Origin: Colwellia sp.
GTDB lineage: Bacteria > Pseudomonadota > Gammaproteobacteria > Enterobacterales > Alteromonadaceae
Assembly (NCBI GenBank): GCA_026196955.1
Contig: JAPHTO010000118.1
Coordinates: 1 to 58,681 of the forward strand
DNA: 58,681 nucleotides
Direction: 5' to 3'
The notes beneath the pieces were generated by a model. It searched no databases and was not told the DNA's origin. It saw only the letters and a program-made list of their open reading frames with translations. Of the stretch, positions 27,583-39,090 are shown piece after piece; position 1 is the first letter of the stretch; the number at the start of each line of letters is the position of its first letter. Both the position numbers and the translations under genes were made by a program.

Positions 27583-27642
27583 TTTAGCCTATTTCTATAA
27601 CGTCTTTTAAGTCGGTAATATGTGCCAATAAAAAGCTAGACT

Positions 27643-28167
27643 TTATCGCTGAATTCTTGCCATATCACGTAGGATCTTATCGGCGGCAGATTTTCTCATT
27701 TCACTTAACAAAAGCGACAATTCACGTGATTTTGCTAAAGCTAGGTTAGGATCATCTTGATAATCTCGATTGAGCTCGAAACGAAAATCTAATGTCTCTT
27801 CATTGTTAAAACGTAATTGATAATGTACTGCATAAATGAGCTCATATTCAGCAACTTGCCCATTTTGAAATACTGATAGAGTACGTCTATCGAGCTTATC
27901 TGGCATGATGCGTAACTCAGGGTTTTCAATATTCTTTTGCTTTAATACGTTAACTTGATTACGTGCTAAATGCTGTTTGACCAAACGCGTTAACTCACCA
28001 TGAACATCATTAGAGCTAACGTATAAGGTTTGCAAATCATCATCGAGCAAATAATCTCCTCTTAATTGGAAACCGCAGCTAGCAACTAAGCTTGTTAGGC
28101 AAAGTAACATGAAGAGCTTATTAAGCTGCCAGGTTTTCAAAAATGAGCTCGCTTTATGCCAATACAT
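27643..28167 (-). CDS. lptE: LPS assembly lipoprotein LptE
   Basis: 174 residues from the ATG at 28167. A TTG at 28182 would extend it and overlap leuS by 14 bp; neither start has a strong ribosome site. The lipobox is SLVASCG, followed by the family's GFQLRGDY opening. LptE plugs the LptD barrel and helps place lipopolysaccharide in the outer leaflet. It lies directly after leuS, as in most gammaproteobacteria. Confidence 0.92.
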   Translation of the reverse strand: MYWHKASSFLKTWQLNKLFMLLCLTSLVASCGFQLRGDYLLDDDLQTLYVSSNDVHGELTRLVKQHLARNQVNVLKQKNIENPELRIMPDKLDRRTLSVFQNGQVAEYELIYAVHYQLRFNNEETLDFRFELNRDYQDDPNLALAKSRELSLLLSEMRKSAADKILRDMARIQR

Positions 28168-28168
28168 A

Positions 28169-30835
<2,667 letters not shown>

Positions 30836-31013
30836 TCAAACTTTAGAAAAGTTAACTGTAAATATCGTATTGAACACGCAATAAACTTGAATTTAAATTA
30901 TCGCGATAGAATACCTTATCTCAGTGTATAACAACAAGCTAATTTGCTGATTTTGTCTATACTTAATAGTATTACCTAATGAGAGCAAAACACTGGGATA
31001 ATAGGATTGAGCT

Positions 31014-31499
31014 ATGATAGAAAAAAAAGAATATTTGATGGAAGTGTATCAAAACCTTAATGCTTGGTTAAATGAAGCAAAAGAAATACAAAAACCTAAA
31101 ATTAACGAGCTATTAAAGCAAGCAAAGCTTTATGGCAAAGCGCTCGGTACTATGTCTGAAGAAAAACTTTCGCAATTCACTGATAATTTGCGCCATGATT
31201 TACATGACTTTTATCAGCAAAATCAATCACAAGCTAAGCACTCTATTTATTTAGGACTACTTAACGAGTCTTTATGGGCAAACCTTGCACAGCTCACTGA
31301 TAAATCGCAGGTAGAGTGGTCAGAATTGGTGGATGATTTTGAACATGATGGTATTTATCATACGGGTGATGTCATCGGTTTTGGGGAGCTTGTTTGTCAA
31401 CAGTGCCAAGAAACCATCACGGTCATGCATACTAGCGAAGTGGGCCTTTGTGCTAAATGCGGTGGTGAGGATTTTACCCGATTACCCCTTAATCCTTAA
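31014..31499 (+). CDS. ybeL: Zinc-ribbon protein of the YbeL (DUF1451) family
   Basis: 161 residues. A helical N-terminal part precedes a C-terminal zinc ribbon with two Cys pairs: CQQC at about 127-130 and CAKC at about 144-147. E. coli ybeL is also encoded beside leuS in divergent orientation, which supports the assignment. Function unknown. Confidence 0.85.
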   Translation: MIEKKEYLMEVYQNLNAWLNEAKEIQKPKINELLKQAKLYGKALGTMSEEKLSQFTDNLRHDLHDFYQQNQSQAKHSIYLGLLNESLWANLAQLTDKSQVEWSELVDDFEHDGIYHTGDVIGFGELVCQQCQETITVMHTSEVGLCAKCGGEDFTRLPLNP

Positions 31500-31594
31500 T
31501 TTCATTATTGTTATCGCTTAATATTGTTAGTAAAGAATTTAGCGAGTACACTAACTATATTGCAATTATAAGCCTATTTTCTTCAAGGATCTTC

Positions 31595-33988
31595 ATGACA
31601 ACACCCTCTGTCTCACAGTGTAAACTTACTTCTTCACAACTCAGTTCAACAATTTCAGCGCAACTATTTTCTTCGACTCAAAGTGCTAGCAATATAAAGC
31701 AAGCATTTGTTGGACACGAGCGTGCTAAAGAAGCATTGGAATTTGGTTTATCCATGTCAGCGATTGGTTTTAATGTTTTTGCTATGGGAGAGCATGGTAC
31801 TGGCAGACAGACATTAATAAAGCAAATGTTAACCGCTTTAGCAAAAGAGCAACCAACCCCAGCAGAGTGGTGTTATATCAATAATTTTGATGAAAATCAT
31901 GCCCCTTTTAAATTGTATGTAAACCCGGGTGATGGCAAGCAGCTTTTATCTCGTATGAATAAGTTTATCGATGAATTGATGGACTTGTTTCCTGAAATTT
32001 TTGATAACCCAGGTTATCAAAGGCAAAAATCAGCCATTGATCGAGAGTTTAATAAACAATATGACCAAGCGATTGCGGCTGTCGAGGATATCGCACTTAA
32101 AAACAATGTGGCTTTATATGAAGAAAATGGTGAGGTAGGGTTTTCACCGTTAGTGGACGGAAAACCGTTAAATGATAAAGAGTTTGCCAATATTGAAGAG
32201 AGTGAAAGAGCAAAATTTTACCAACTCTTGGCTGAGCTTGAGAATGTCTTAGCAGAGCAACTGCTTGAATTACCACTATGGAAGCGTATTTCATCAGATA
32301 AAATGCGCAAACTAAAATATGACACGGCTGAACAAAGCATTGCCCCTTATTTAAAAGAGCTTGAGCAAGAGTTTGCAACCAATCAAGGGGTATTAAAATA
32401 TTTAGGTAAGGTGAAAGCACATATTGTTGATGCGGTGTTAGAAATATTAGTCAGCGAAGAAGAAGACTCGGCTAATGACAAAGACTTGCGAAAACTCATG
32501 GTAGAGCGTTTTTTACCTAATTTGCTTGTACCGCGTGATGTTAATGATGGTGCTCCTGTGGTTTATGAGCAAAACCCCACGTATCAAAATCTATTTGGCC
32601 ATGTCGATTTTGCAAGCTTTCAAGGTAGCAGCTATACCAGTTACCGATTAATTCGTCCCGGCGCTCTGCATAAAGCTAACGGTGGCTATTTGTTGCTTGA
32701 TGCTGACAAACTACTGACACAGCCGCTAGTATGGGCTCGATTAAAATTAGCGCTAAAAACAGGGCAGATCACCATTGAAAACCCCTATTCAGAATTAACA
32801 CAACCGGGTGCTTATAGCTTACAACCAGAAAAAATTCCTTTGCAAGTAAAGGTGGTGTTACTCGGTGATGCTGAAATTTATTATACTTTGCAAGACTATG
32901 ATCAAGAATTTACTGAGCTTTTTAGGGTGTTAGCGGACTTTGATCGTCATTTAGTGAAAAATGATGACAACTTGATGGCATTTGGTAACTTAATACGTCA
33001 ACGTGCCTTTAAGCATGCCTACCCTGAAATAGATGATCAAGCCGTTTTAGAGTTGGTGCGTTATGCGTTAAGACGCGCTGAGCATAAGCATAAAATTTCA
33101 GCCAATATTGTGCAGGTGAATGATTTATTAGACGAAGCCAATTATTGTTGGGGGAAGGCTGGTGCAAAGGGCAAGCTAACGGCGGAACATATTGCTTTAG
33201 CACTAGCTGCGAAAAAGAGAAGAATAGGGCGATTAAGCGAAACTTGGCTTGATGAAATAAAAGAGCAGCAAGTACTGATCCATACTGACGGCGAGTTTGT
33301 CGGTAAGGTAAATGGTTTAACGGTATTAGAAATTGGCGATAGCGTTTTCGGTACGCCAGCACGTATCACTGCGACAGTGTATGCTGGCAGCCAAGGTGTT
33401 ACTGATATTGAACGAGAGGTTGATTTAGGTAAATCAATTCACTCGAAAGGTGTATTACTGTTAACAGGGTATTTAGGCCATAAGTACGGGCAAGGTTTTC
33501 CTGTTTCCATCTCTGCCAATATCGCTATTGAACAATCTTACGGGCATATTGATGGTGATAGCGCCTCAATGGCTGAACTTTGTGCGTTAATATCAGCAAT
33601 TACCTTATTACCTATTTGTCAAAGCTTAGCTATTACAGGGTCAATTAATCAGCATGGAGAAGTGCAATCTATTGGCGGCGTGAATGAAAAAATTGAAGGC
33701 TTTTTTCAACTATGTAAAGACAAAGGCTTAACGGGTAAACAAGGGGTGATTATCCCTAAAACCAATATCGTTAATTTGATGCTAAATAGTGATGTTATTG
33801 ATGCTGTTGAACAAGGAGAGTTTGCTATCTATGCGGTAGAAACGATTGACCAAGCGTTAGAGTTACTGATGTCAAATAAGGCTGGAACACTTAATAGCAC
33901 TGGGCGCTATCCTCGAAAATCAATTCATGCCTTAGCATTAGATAAGCTTGAAAAATTCGCTGAATTGCTTGATGGCTCTGAAGAATAA
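31595..33988 (+). CDS. LonB-like ATP-dependent protease (YcbZ/LonH family)
   Basis: 797 residues from the ATG at 31595, which has AAGGA 5 nt upstream; the frame is open further upstream but that extension is Ser/Ile-rich and unlike the family. The order is an AAA-type ATPase domain and then a Lon protease domain. The nucleophile S656 lies in DGDSAS and K699 in NEKIEG, 43 residues apart as in E. coli Lon. The P-loop at 65-73 is GEHGTGRQT, with Arg in place of the usual Lys, so ATP use may differ; I believe this is common in the YcbZ group. No membrane segment is present. Confidence 0.88.
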   Translation: MTTPSVSQCKLTSSQLSSTISAQLFSSTQSASNIKQAFVGHERAKEALEFGLSMSAIGFNVFAMGEHGTGRQTLIKQMLTALAKEQPTPAEWCYINNFDENHAPFKLYVNPGDGKQLLSRMNKFIDELMDLFPEIFDNPGYQRQKSAIDREFNKQYDQAIAAVEDIALKNNVALYEENGEVGFSPLVDGKPLNDKEFANIEESERAKFYQLLAELENVLAEQLLELPLWKRISSDKMRKLKYDTAEQSIAPYLKELEQEFATNQGVLKYLGKVKAHIVDAVLEILVSEEEDSANDKDLRKLMVERFLPNLLVPRDVNDGAPVVYEQNPTYQNLFGHVDFASFQGSSYTSYRLIRPGALHKANGGYLLLDADKLLTQPLVWARLKLALKTGQITIENPYSELTQPGAYSLQPEKIPLQVKVVLLGDAEIYYTLQDYDQEFTELFRVLADFDRHLVKNDDNLMAFGNLIRQRAFKHAYPEIDDQAVLELVRYALRRAEHKHKISANIVQVNDLLDEANYCWGKAGAKGKLTAEHIALALAAKKRRIGRLSETWLDEIKEQQVLIHTDGEFVGKVNGLTVLEIGDSVFGTPARITATVYAGSQGVTDIEREVDLGKSIHSKGVLLLTGYLGHKYGQGFPVSISANIAIEQSYGHIDGDSASMAELCALISAITLLPICQSLAITGSINQHGEVQSIGGVNEKIEGFFQLCKDKGLTGKQGVIIPKTNIVNLMLNSDVIDAVEQGEFAIYAVETIDQALELLMSNKAGTLNSTGRYPRKSIHALALDKLEKFAELLDGSEE

Positions 33989-33992
33989 TAAC

Positions 33993-34058
33993 AGCCGTTT
34001 AACCCATTGTTAAACGGCTATGTAAATAATAGTCACGGCAAAATAGTGACTATTATTT
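33993..34058. terminator. Two tandem hairpins between lonB-like gene and cytochrome b561 gene
   Basis: First stem AGCCGTTTAA with its complement (33993-34019, 7-nt loop). Second a 13-bp stem AAATAATAGTCAC with its complement (34024-34058, 9-nt loop) followed by a T-rich stretch. They lie between convergent genes and probably end both transcripts. Confidence 0.65.
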
Positions 34059-34068
34059 GTTGTGTATT

Positions 34069-34620
34069 TTACTCTTTTCTTTCCGGTAGCATTCTCGTTA
34101 ATGTGTCATCTTTTTGTACATAATGGTGAATGAGCGCTGCTAATGCGTGTAAGCCAATAATAAAATAACCAATTTGACCAACAAGTTCATGTATATCATG
34201 GATTTTGCCACCAATGTCTTTATTAACAGCCATTAACGGTGGTAATTCTAAACCAAAAAATGGGATAGGCTTACCAAAGGCACTTAACATGAACCAGCCT
34301 GCGATAGGCATAGCAATCATAAATATGTATAGCACAAGGTGTGCGCCTTTTGCTGCTATGTTCTGCATTGGGGATGGAGGCGGAGTGATTTTGGGAGATA
34401 CTTGTGTAAATCGAAAATAAAGTCGAATTATCACCATTACTAGCACTAAAAGTCCTAACATGAAATGCCACATTTTAAATAAGTCGCGCATTTCTGTGCC
34501 TTTTTCAAAGAAGACTCGACATTCAATAAAAGCAAACGTTGCTGCTATCAGTATAAACATGAGCCAGTGCATTTTAATTGAAATGGAGCCATAGCGACTC
34601 TCAGTATTTTTTAAAGTCAT
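34069..34620 (-). CDS. Cytochrome b561 family protein
   Basis: 183 residues from the ATG at 34620, which has an AGAG ribosome site; the frame is open 29 codons further but that part lacks membrane character and is probably untranslated. Four membrane helices carry His residues suited to two b-type hemes: KMHWLMF, KMWHFMLGLL and the C-terminal GLHALAALIHHYV. It transfers electrons in the inner membrane, possibly superoxide to quinone as proposed for E. coli CybB. The chemoreceptor gene upstream is on the same strand. Confidence 0.88.
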   Translation of the reverse strand: MTLKNTESRYGSISIKMHWLMFILIAATFAFIECRVFFEKGTEMRDLFKMWHFMLGLLVLVMVIIRLYFRFTQVSPKITPPPSPMQNIAAKGAHLVLYIFMIAMPIAGWFMLSAFGKPIPFFGLELPPLMAVNKDIGGKIHDIHELVGQIGYFIIGLHALAALIHHYVQKDDTLTRMLPERKE

Positions 34621-34716
34621 AGTATTCTCTTTAAAGTGGGAACTCTTAGGTATTATCATACCAAAATCCTCCCCAGAGGAAAGTGTTAAAATACAAACAC
34701 CTTGCACTGGTTTGTT

Positions 34717-36234
34717 TTAACTTTTAGGAATAAATGTCTTGGCTAAATCGGCTATACCTTCAACGCTTTTGGCGAGAAGTTGCATTTGTTGGGCGACATT
34801 TTCAGTTTCAGACCAAGTTTTTTCTGTTGTTTGTCCAATGTCATTAATGTGAGTAGTTATTTGTGTTGAAACGACACTTTGCTCTTCTGCTGCAGTGGCA
34901 ATTTGTGTCGCAGCATGGCTAATGTTTTGCATCTTTTCTACAACAGCATCAATTTTGTTATGTGATGTTTGGGCACTTTGCACACAAAGGTTAGCTTCAT
35001 CTTTATTTTTATTCATCAGCATAACCCACTGTTCAATGGTGTTGAGCATATGGGTTAAGCGTTGATGAATTTCTTTTGCGGAGTCTTGTGTACGAGAAGA
35101 TAAGTTTCTAACTTCATCGGCTACTACGGCAAAACCGCGGCCATGCTCGCCTGCACGTGCAGCTTCAATGGCAGCGTTTAAGGCGAGTAAGTTAGTTTGA
35201 TCGGCAATTGACTGTATGTCTTCCATGAGCTCGCCAACACCATTTGCTGATTGCGTTAAACTGTCAGCTGAGCTTGAAGCATTTTCAACAGCCGTAGCTA
35301 AATTTTGTATTTTATCGGTAGTGTGATAAATATCTTGTTGTGCATGTTCACATTGGGTAAAGGTATTTTCTAAATCACTGGCTGCTGCAATGGTATTTTG
35401 AGCTATATCATCGGTAGATGCCTGCATTTGCACCATAGCGTCGCTCAGTTGCTCTATGCCATTTTTTTGCGCCACTAAGGTTTTTCTGCTTTCGTCTAAG
35501 CCATGGCTTACCCTATTCATTACTTTTTTGATGGGTGTGGCGGCATCTAATGTGCGCTCTAAAATTGCTTTGATTTTGGTTTTCATCAGTGAAAAATTGA
35601 AGTCAAAAACGCTTGCGGTTCCTTTACCAAAGTATATTTTACGAGAAATAGAGTCGAACATGGTTTGCATTTTTTGAGCACGTTTTGCCGTGGGAATAAT
35701 ATCAGACCAAAAAACGAGGATAGGGGTTAAAGCACTTGCTGCTGCAATAATTGAAGCATTAAGGCCAAGTTTTGTATAAATAAAACCTTGGGCAATAACA
35801 GAAAGAAGCACTAAAAAGAGAAACTTATGGTTTTTGGTGAACTCAAAGGTGAGCCATTTTTTGTCATTATTAAGACCGTTGTATATGCTGCTAGCACTTT
35901 CTTGTAATGCCGTGTTAGCGACTTTGCTAATTGCTTGATACCCTGTTACTTGGCCGTTTTCATATTGGGGTGTAGTAAAAGTGTCTAGCCAAACATCTTG
36001 CTGATTTTTGTCTTTTATGTGTAGCACACCATGCCATGAAAAACCTTTTGACAGCGTCTTAGATAACTCTTCAATTACGCTACTTGGCATATTAGCATGC
36101 GTTAATTGCTTTATATTTTTATCTAGCAACTCAGCGCTTTCATAGCCTGTTATTTGACAATATTTTTCATTTACATAAGTAAACTGGCCACTGAGATCGG
36201 TGACAGAGATTAGTTGCTGGTTTGATGATGGCAT
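34717..36234 (-). CDS. PAS-domain methyl-accepting chemotaxis protein (Aer-like)
   Basis: 505 residues. The N-terminal PAS domain ([19 protein letters not shown] onward, about 10-115) is followed by two closely spaced membrane helices at about 140-180. The cytoplasmic signalling domain has the invariant hairpin [19 protein letters not shown] and [13 protein letters not shown]. This is the layout of Aer-type redox or oxygen receptors, although flavin binding cannot be judged here. A near-FNR site lies 66 bp upstream of the start codon. Confidence 0.9.
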   Translation of the reverse strand: MPSSNQQLISVTDLSGQFTYVNEKYCQITGYESAELLDKNIKQLTHANMPSSVIEELSKTLSKGFSWHGVLHIKDKNQQDVWLDTFTTPQYENGQVTGYQAISKVANTALQESASSIYNGLNNDKKWLTFEFTKNHKFLFLVLLSVIAQGFIYTKLGLNASIIAAASALTPILVFWSDIIPTAKRAQKMQTMFDSISRKIYFGKGTASVFDFNFSLMKTKIKAILERTLDAATPIKKVMNRVSHGLDESRKTLVAQKNGIEQLSDAMVQMQASTDDIAQNTIAAASDLENTFTQCEHAQQDIYHTTDKIQNLATAVENASSSADSLTQSANGVGELMEDIQSIADQTNLLALNAAIEAARAGEHGRGFAVVADEVRNLSSRTQDSAKEIHQRLTHMLNTIEQWVMLMNKNKDEANLCVQSAQTSHNKIDAVVEKMQNISHAATQIATAAEEQSVVSTQITTHINDIGQTTEKTWSETENVAQQMQLLAKSVEGIADLAKTFIPKS

Positions 36235-36299
36235 ACTTTAATTCACATTGCTTAAGGTGAAAATTCAAAAGAAGATACCAGTAAATTTGAGCTTGTACT

Positions 36300-36313
36300 T
36301 TGATCTACATCGA
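36300..36313 (-). promoter_or_regulatory. Candidate FNR-like site upstream of the chemoreceptor
   Basis: Read on the plus strand, TTGAT-CTAC-ATCGA differs from the FNR consensus by one base. A weak -10 (TATCTT on the minus strand, 36272-36277) lies at a class II distance from it. One mismatch and a weak -10 keep this tentative. Confidence 0.35.
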
Positions 36314-36364
36314 TAGTTAGTAACATTTATGCTAATGCTACTAACCCGTTAGAAAAGGTGGAGA

Positions 36365-36976
36365 TTAAAAGCGATAAGCAAGGCCTATTGATATTTGGCT
36401 ATCAAACCACACTGCACCGTCAAAATGCGCTAAACAGTTGTCATTTTCACAAAATAATGTTTCATCATCTTTGGTTAACGTTGCATAAGCCCTAAGCTCT
36501 GTGATCAAGGCTAAATTGTCACTAAATTCATAGCGAGTGCCTAAGGATGCAGTTAATGACGGGTAGACAACATTATCAAAGTCACTATCAAAATAGGTTG
36601 CTCCAATACCAATACCAAAGGTGGTGGTATAGCTTCTTTCTTTAAAAAGCGCTACACCGCTAAAATGGGCATAGAGCGTATCAAAAGAATGCGTTGATTG
36701 ACTGATATTATCGGTAAAATCACGGGTAATATAGTTAATTAATACTTGTCCTTGACCTGTTGGCGAGTCTTGCCAAGCGATAGCTAAACCAACATTAGGC
36801 TCATCTGTGGTTGCTAATGTAGTTGTGTTATCGCCGCCATTTAATTTGGGACTAAAGGTATAACCAACAATGGGCATGACTTCATATTCTGTAGCGGTTG
36901 AAAACTGAGAGGTAATTAACATGCTAAGTGTTAATAATAATGACACTGACTGAAGAAGAAGCTTCAATGGGGGCAT
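36365..36976 (-). CDS. Outer-membrane beta-barrel-like protein of unknown function
   Basis: 203 residues. A signal peptide (hydrophobic core LLLQSVSLLLTLSMLI) is followed by alternating hydrophobic and polar segments, and the last residues end in an aromatic: ISIGLAYRF. This is the typical C-terminal signal of outer-membrane barrels. Repeated Gly-rich strands such as TTFGIGIGATYF and ASLGTRYEF support an eight-strand OmpW/OmpA-size barrel. I do not recognise a specific family. Confidence 0.75.
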   Translation of the reverse strand: MPPLKLLLQSVSLLLTLSMLITSQFSTATEYEVMPIVGYTFSPKLNGGDNTTTLATTDEPNVGLAIAWQDSPTGQGQVLINYITRDFTDNISQSTHSFDTLYAHFSGVALFKERSYTTTFGIGIGATYFDSDFDNVVYPSLTASLGTRYEFSDNLALITELRAYATLTKDDETLFCENDNCLAHFDGAVWFDSQISIGLAYRF

Positions 36977-37057
36977 AATTGAGTGTTCCTTGTTATTTTT
37001 TATTATTACTTTAAGCTTACTCGGCTTTTCTTTAATTTCAAGTGCATAGCTATTTTG

Positions 37058-37861
37058 TTACATGTCGGGCAAGGTATTTTCTTTGTGCTCAGGCAAACGT
37101 AATAAGGCTATTAATAACTCCCCACCAAGTTGGTTGGTCACTATGCCTTGCTCTCCGCCAATAGGACTGAGTTGTATGTTACTGAAATGAACGCTGTCTG
37201 TGGTGTCATTATGCGTCGTATTTACTATCAATGTATTGATAGTAATTGCTTGAATGTTTATTTTGGTTTGTGCTTTTCCACGCTTCTTTTTAGTTTGTTT
37301 ATGCTCAACTATTGGCCCTGATTTAGGATGGCTTTTGGCATAGGCCTCAGCGTTTAACTGTGGATTTTGCTCTGCATATAGTTTTGCGCTTATTTCAGGA
37401 TAAAGCTCAGGGTAGTCTTGTGCTAATTGACTTTTAATTTGCGCTATCAACTCCCTATTATTTGTTTGATCTGTATTTTGTTCAATATTTAGGGTGAGCT
37501 TATTTAGGGTGAGCTGAGCAACAGAGATGAGTAAAGTGTGATTTTCTTTAAATGCATTAGTCTTTTTAGCCGTGACTGTAGCTTGTGGCGAGGCTAGCTT
37601 TACACTAGCTTCATCTATAATAAGTGCATATTTAGTTTGATAATTCTCAGGGTTTCCTAGTGTTAATTCACGAAAAGTCCCGAAACCATTGTTGGTTGAA
37701 AAATCAGCTAAACTAAGTTGAGTCGGTTGCTTCGTATAGTATTGTCCCTGCAATTGAATTTGGCTTTTTAAGTATTCGTTTAATGAGCCATTGGCTAAAT
37801 ACCAGAGCATGGTGCTAAAGAAAACTAATAAAGTGAAGGCAAGTACAGCTAATTTATTCAA
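37058..37861 (-). CDS. Membrane-anchored protein with AsmA-like start, unknown function
   Basis: 267 residues. A single N-terminal membrane helix (LAVLAFTLLVFFSTMLWYLA) is followed by a periplasmic part. The segment from 50 to 95 (SLADFSTNNGFGTFRELTLGNPENY onward, broken by a short loop) resembles the opening of AsmA-like proteins. A Pro/Tyr/Glu-rich stretch at about 147-182 reads as degenerate YPE/NPQ units and may be a flexible spacer. It sits 81 bp upstream of the barrel gene on the same strand and could be cotranscribed. Confidence 0.65.
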   Translation of the reverse strand: MNKLAVLAFTLLVFFSTMLWYLANGSLNEYLKSQIQLQGQYYTKQPTQLSLADFSTNNGFGTFRELTLGNPENYQTKYALIIDEASVKLASPQATVTAKKTNAFKENHTLLISVAQLTLNKLTLNIEQNTDQTNNRELIAQIKSQLAQDYPELYPEISAKLYAEQNPQLNAEAYAKSHPKSGPIVEHKQTKKKRGKAQTKINIQAITINTLIVNTTHNDTTDSVHFSNIQLSPIGGEQGIVTNQLGGELLIALLRLPEHKENTLPDM

Positions 37862-37989
37862 AAGATGCTCGTTATTTGCGGTTAATTACTGATATTTTAA
37901 GATAAATTGCAATGCGGGTAAATGCTATGTTTGATACTTTACGTTATAATTTTGTCGCTTCCTTTTTATAAATATTGAGATGTTCATCT

Positions 37990-39090
37990 ATGCCAAACAA
38001 TAATCCGATAGCAAATCGCTTACCCTTGTTTATGTTGCTCTTTTTGCTTGTTGGCATTGTGGTGTATATTCAATGGCCTAAAACAGAGCAAAAAGCGCAA
38101 AAATCACAGCGCATAGTGTCGGTTAGAACTGTTACGGTAGCGTGGGGTGAATTCAAAGACAGTATTGAAGCGGTAGGCACTGCAAGGGCTCATGAGCAAG
38201 TGCTTATTACTAGCAAGTATTCAGATTTGGTAGACAAAATATTTTTTAATGATGGCCAGCTAGTTAAACAAGGTGATGAATTAATTCGTTTGAATAATCA
38301 GGAGGAGTTGGCAAAAGTCAGTGAGCTTGAAGCTAATTTGTCTGAATCTATGGCGCAATTGAAACGTTTTCAAGACTTACTTAATTCAAAAGCAACCTCT
38401 AAATCCTTGGTTGATCAACAAGAGGCTAAAACCAAAGCGATTGCCGCGCAACTGCAAAGCGCACGTACTAAATTAAATGATTTGGTCATTAAAGCGCCCT
38501 TTGATGGCATATTAGGATTTAGAGAAGTAAGTGTCGGTGCATATATAGATGCTGGTAGTGTTATTACCAGTCTTGATGATTTGTCTTTGATTAAAGTCGA
38601 TTTCACTTTGCCAGAGCGATTTTTACCCACCATAAAACTTGGACAATTGGTTGCGGCATACAATGTCGCTTATCAAAATAAAAAATTTACCGGGAAAATA
38701 ACGTCAATAGATAGCCGAGTTAATCCTGTTACACGTACGTTAAAAGTGCGGGCTGAAATTCCGAATGAAAATTTAGCACTACGCCCTGGTATGTTACTTA
38801 ACATTAATCTCGTCAGACAGGTTGAAACCTTATTACAATTACCTGAAAGCACTATTATTCCAATTGAAGATAAACATTTCATTTTTGTTGTTCAGACAAA
38901 TGAAGAACAAATTCAGTCAGCTGTTCGTAAAGAGGTCAAAATTGGTCGTCGTTTACCGGGCACTGTTGAAATACTTGCCGGCGTTAATCAAGGAGAGCAG
39001 GTTGTTGCTCAAGGCGCTTTAAAGTTACGTGATGGCAGTCTTGTTAAGGTGTTGAATCAAGTCGAAAACCAGACAGGAGAAGATGAATGA
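37990..39090 (+). CDS. RND efflux periplasmic adaptor (second system)
   Basis: 366 residues from the ATG at 37990; an in-frame TTG five codons earlier is less likely. A single N-terminal membrane helix (FMLLFLLVGIVVYIQW) anchors it, with no lipobox, unlike the other adaptor in this window. The lipoyl halves and alpha hairpin are clear (IKAPFDGILGFREVSVGAYI). It overlaps the permease gene by 4 bp (ATGA), implying coupled translation. Confidence 0.9.
   Translation: MPNNNPIANRLPLFMLLFLLVGIVVYIQWPKTEQKAQKSQRIVSVRTVTVAWGEFKDSIEAVGTARAHEQVLITSKYSDLVDKIFFNDGQLVKQGDELIRLNNQEELAKVSELEANLSESMAQLKRFQDLLNSKATSKSLVDQQEAKTKAIAAQLQSARTKLNDLVIKAPFDGILGFREVSVGAYIDAGSVITSLDDLSLIKVDFTLPERFLPTIKLGQLVAAYNVAYQNKKFTGKITSIDSRVNPVTRTLKVRAEIPNENLALRPGMLLNINLVRQVETLLQLPESTIIPIEDKHFIFVVQTNEEQIQSAVRKEVKIGRRLPGTVEILAGVNQGEQVVAQGALKLRDGSLVKVLNQVENQTGEDE

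Noticed and set aside
33800-33820. Sequence resembling the repeat end (GCTGTTGAAC) within the LonB-like gene
   Set aside because: It is coding, has no partner inverted repeat or TA flanks, and is likely chance.
34621-34707. Longer N-terminus for cytochrome b561
   Set aside because: The upstream extension has no membrane or family character, and the internal ATG has its own ribosome site.
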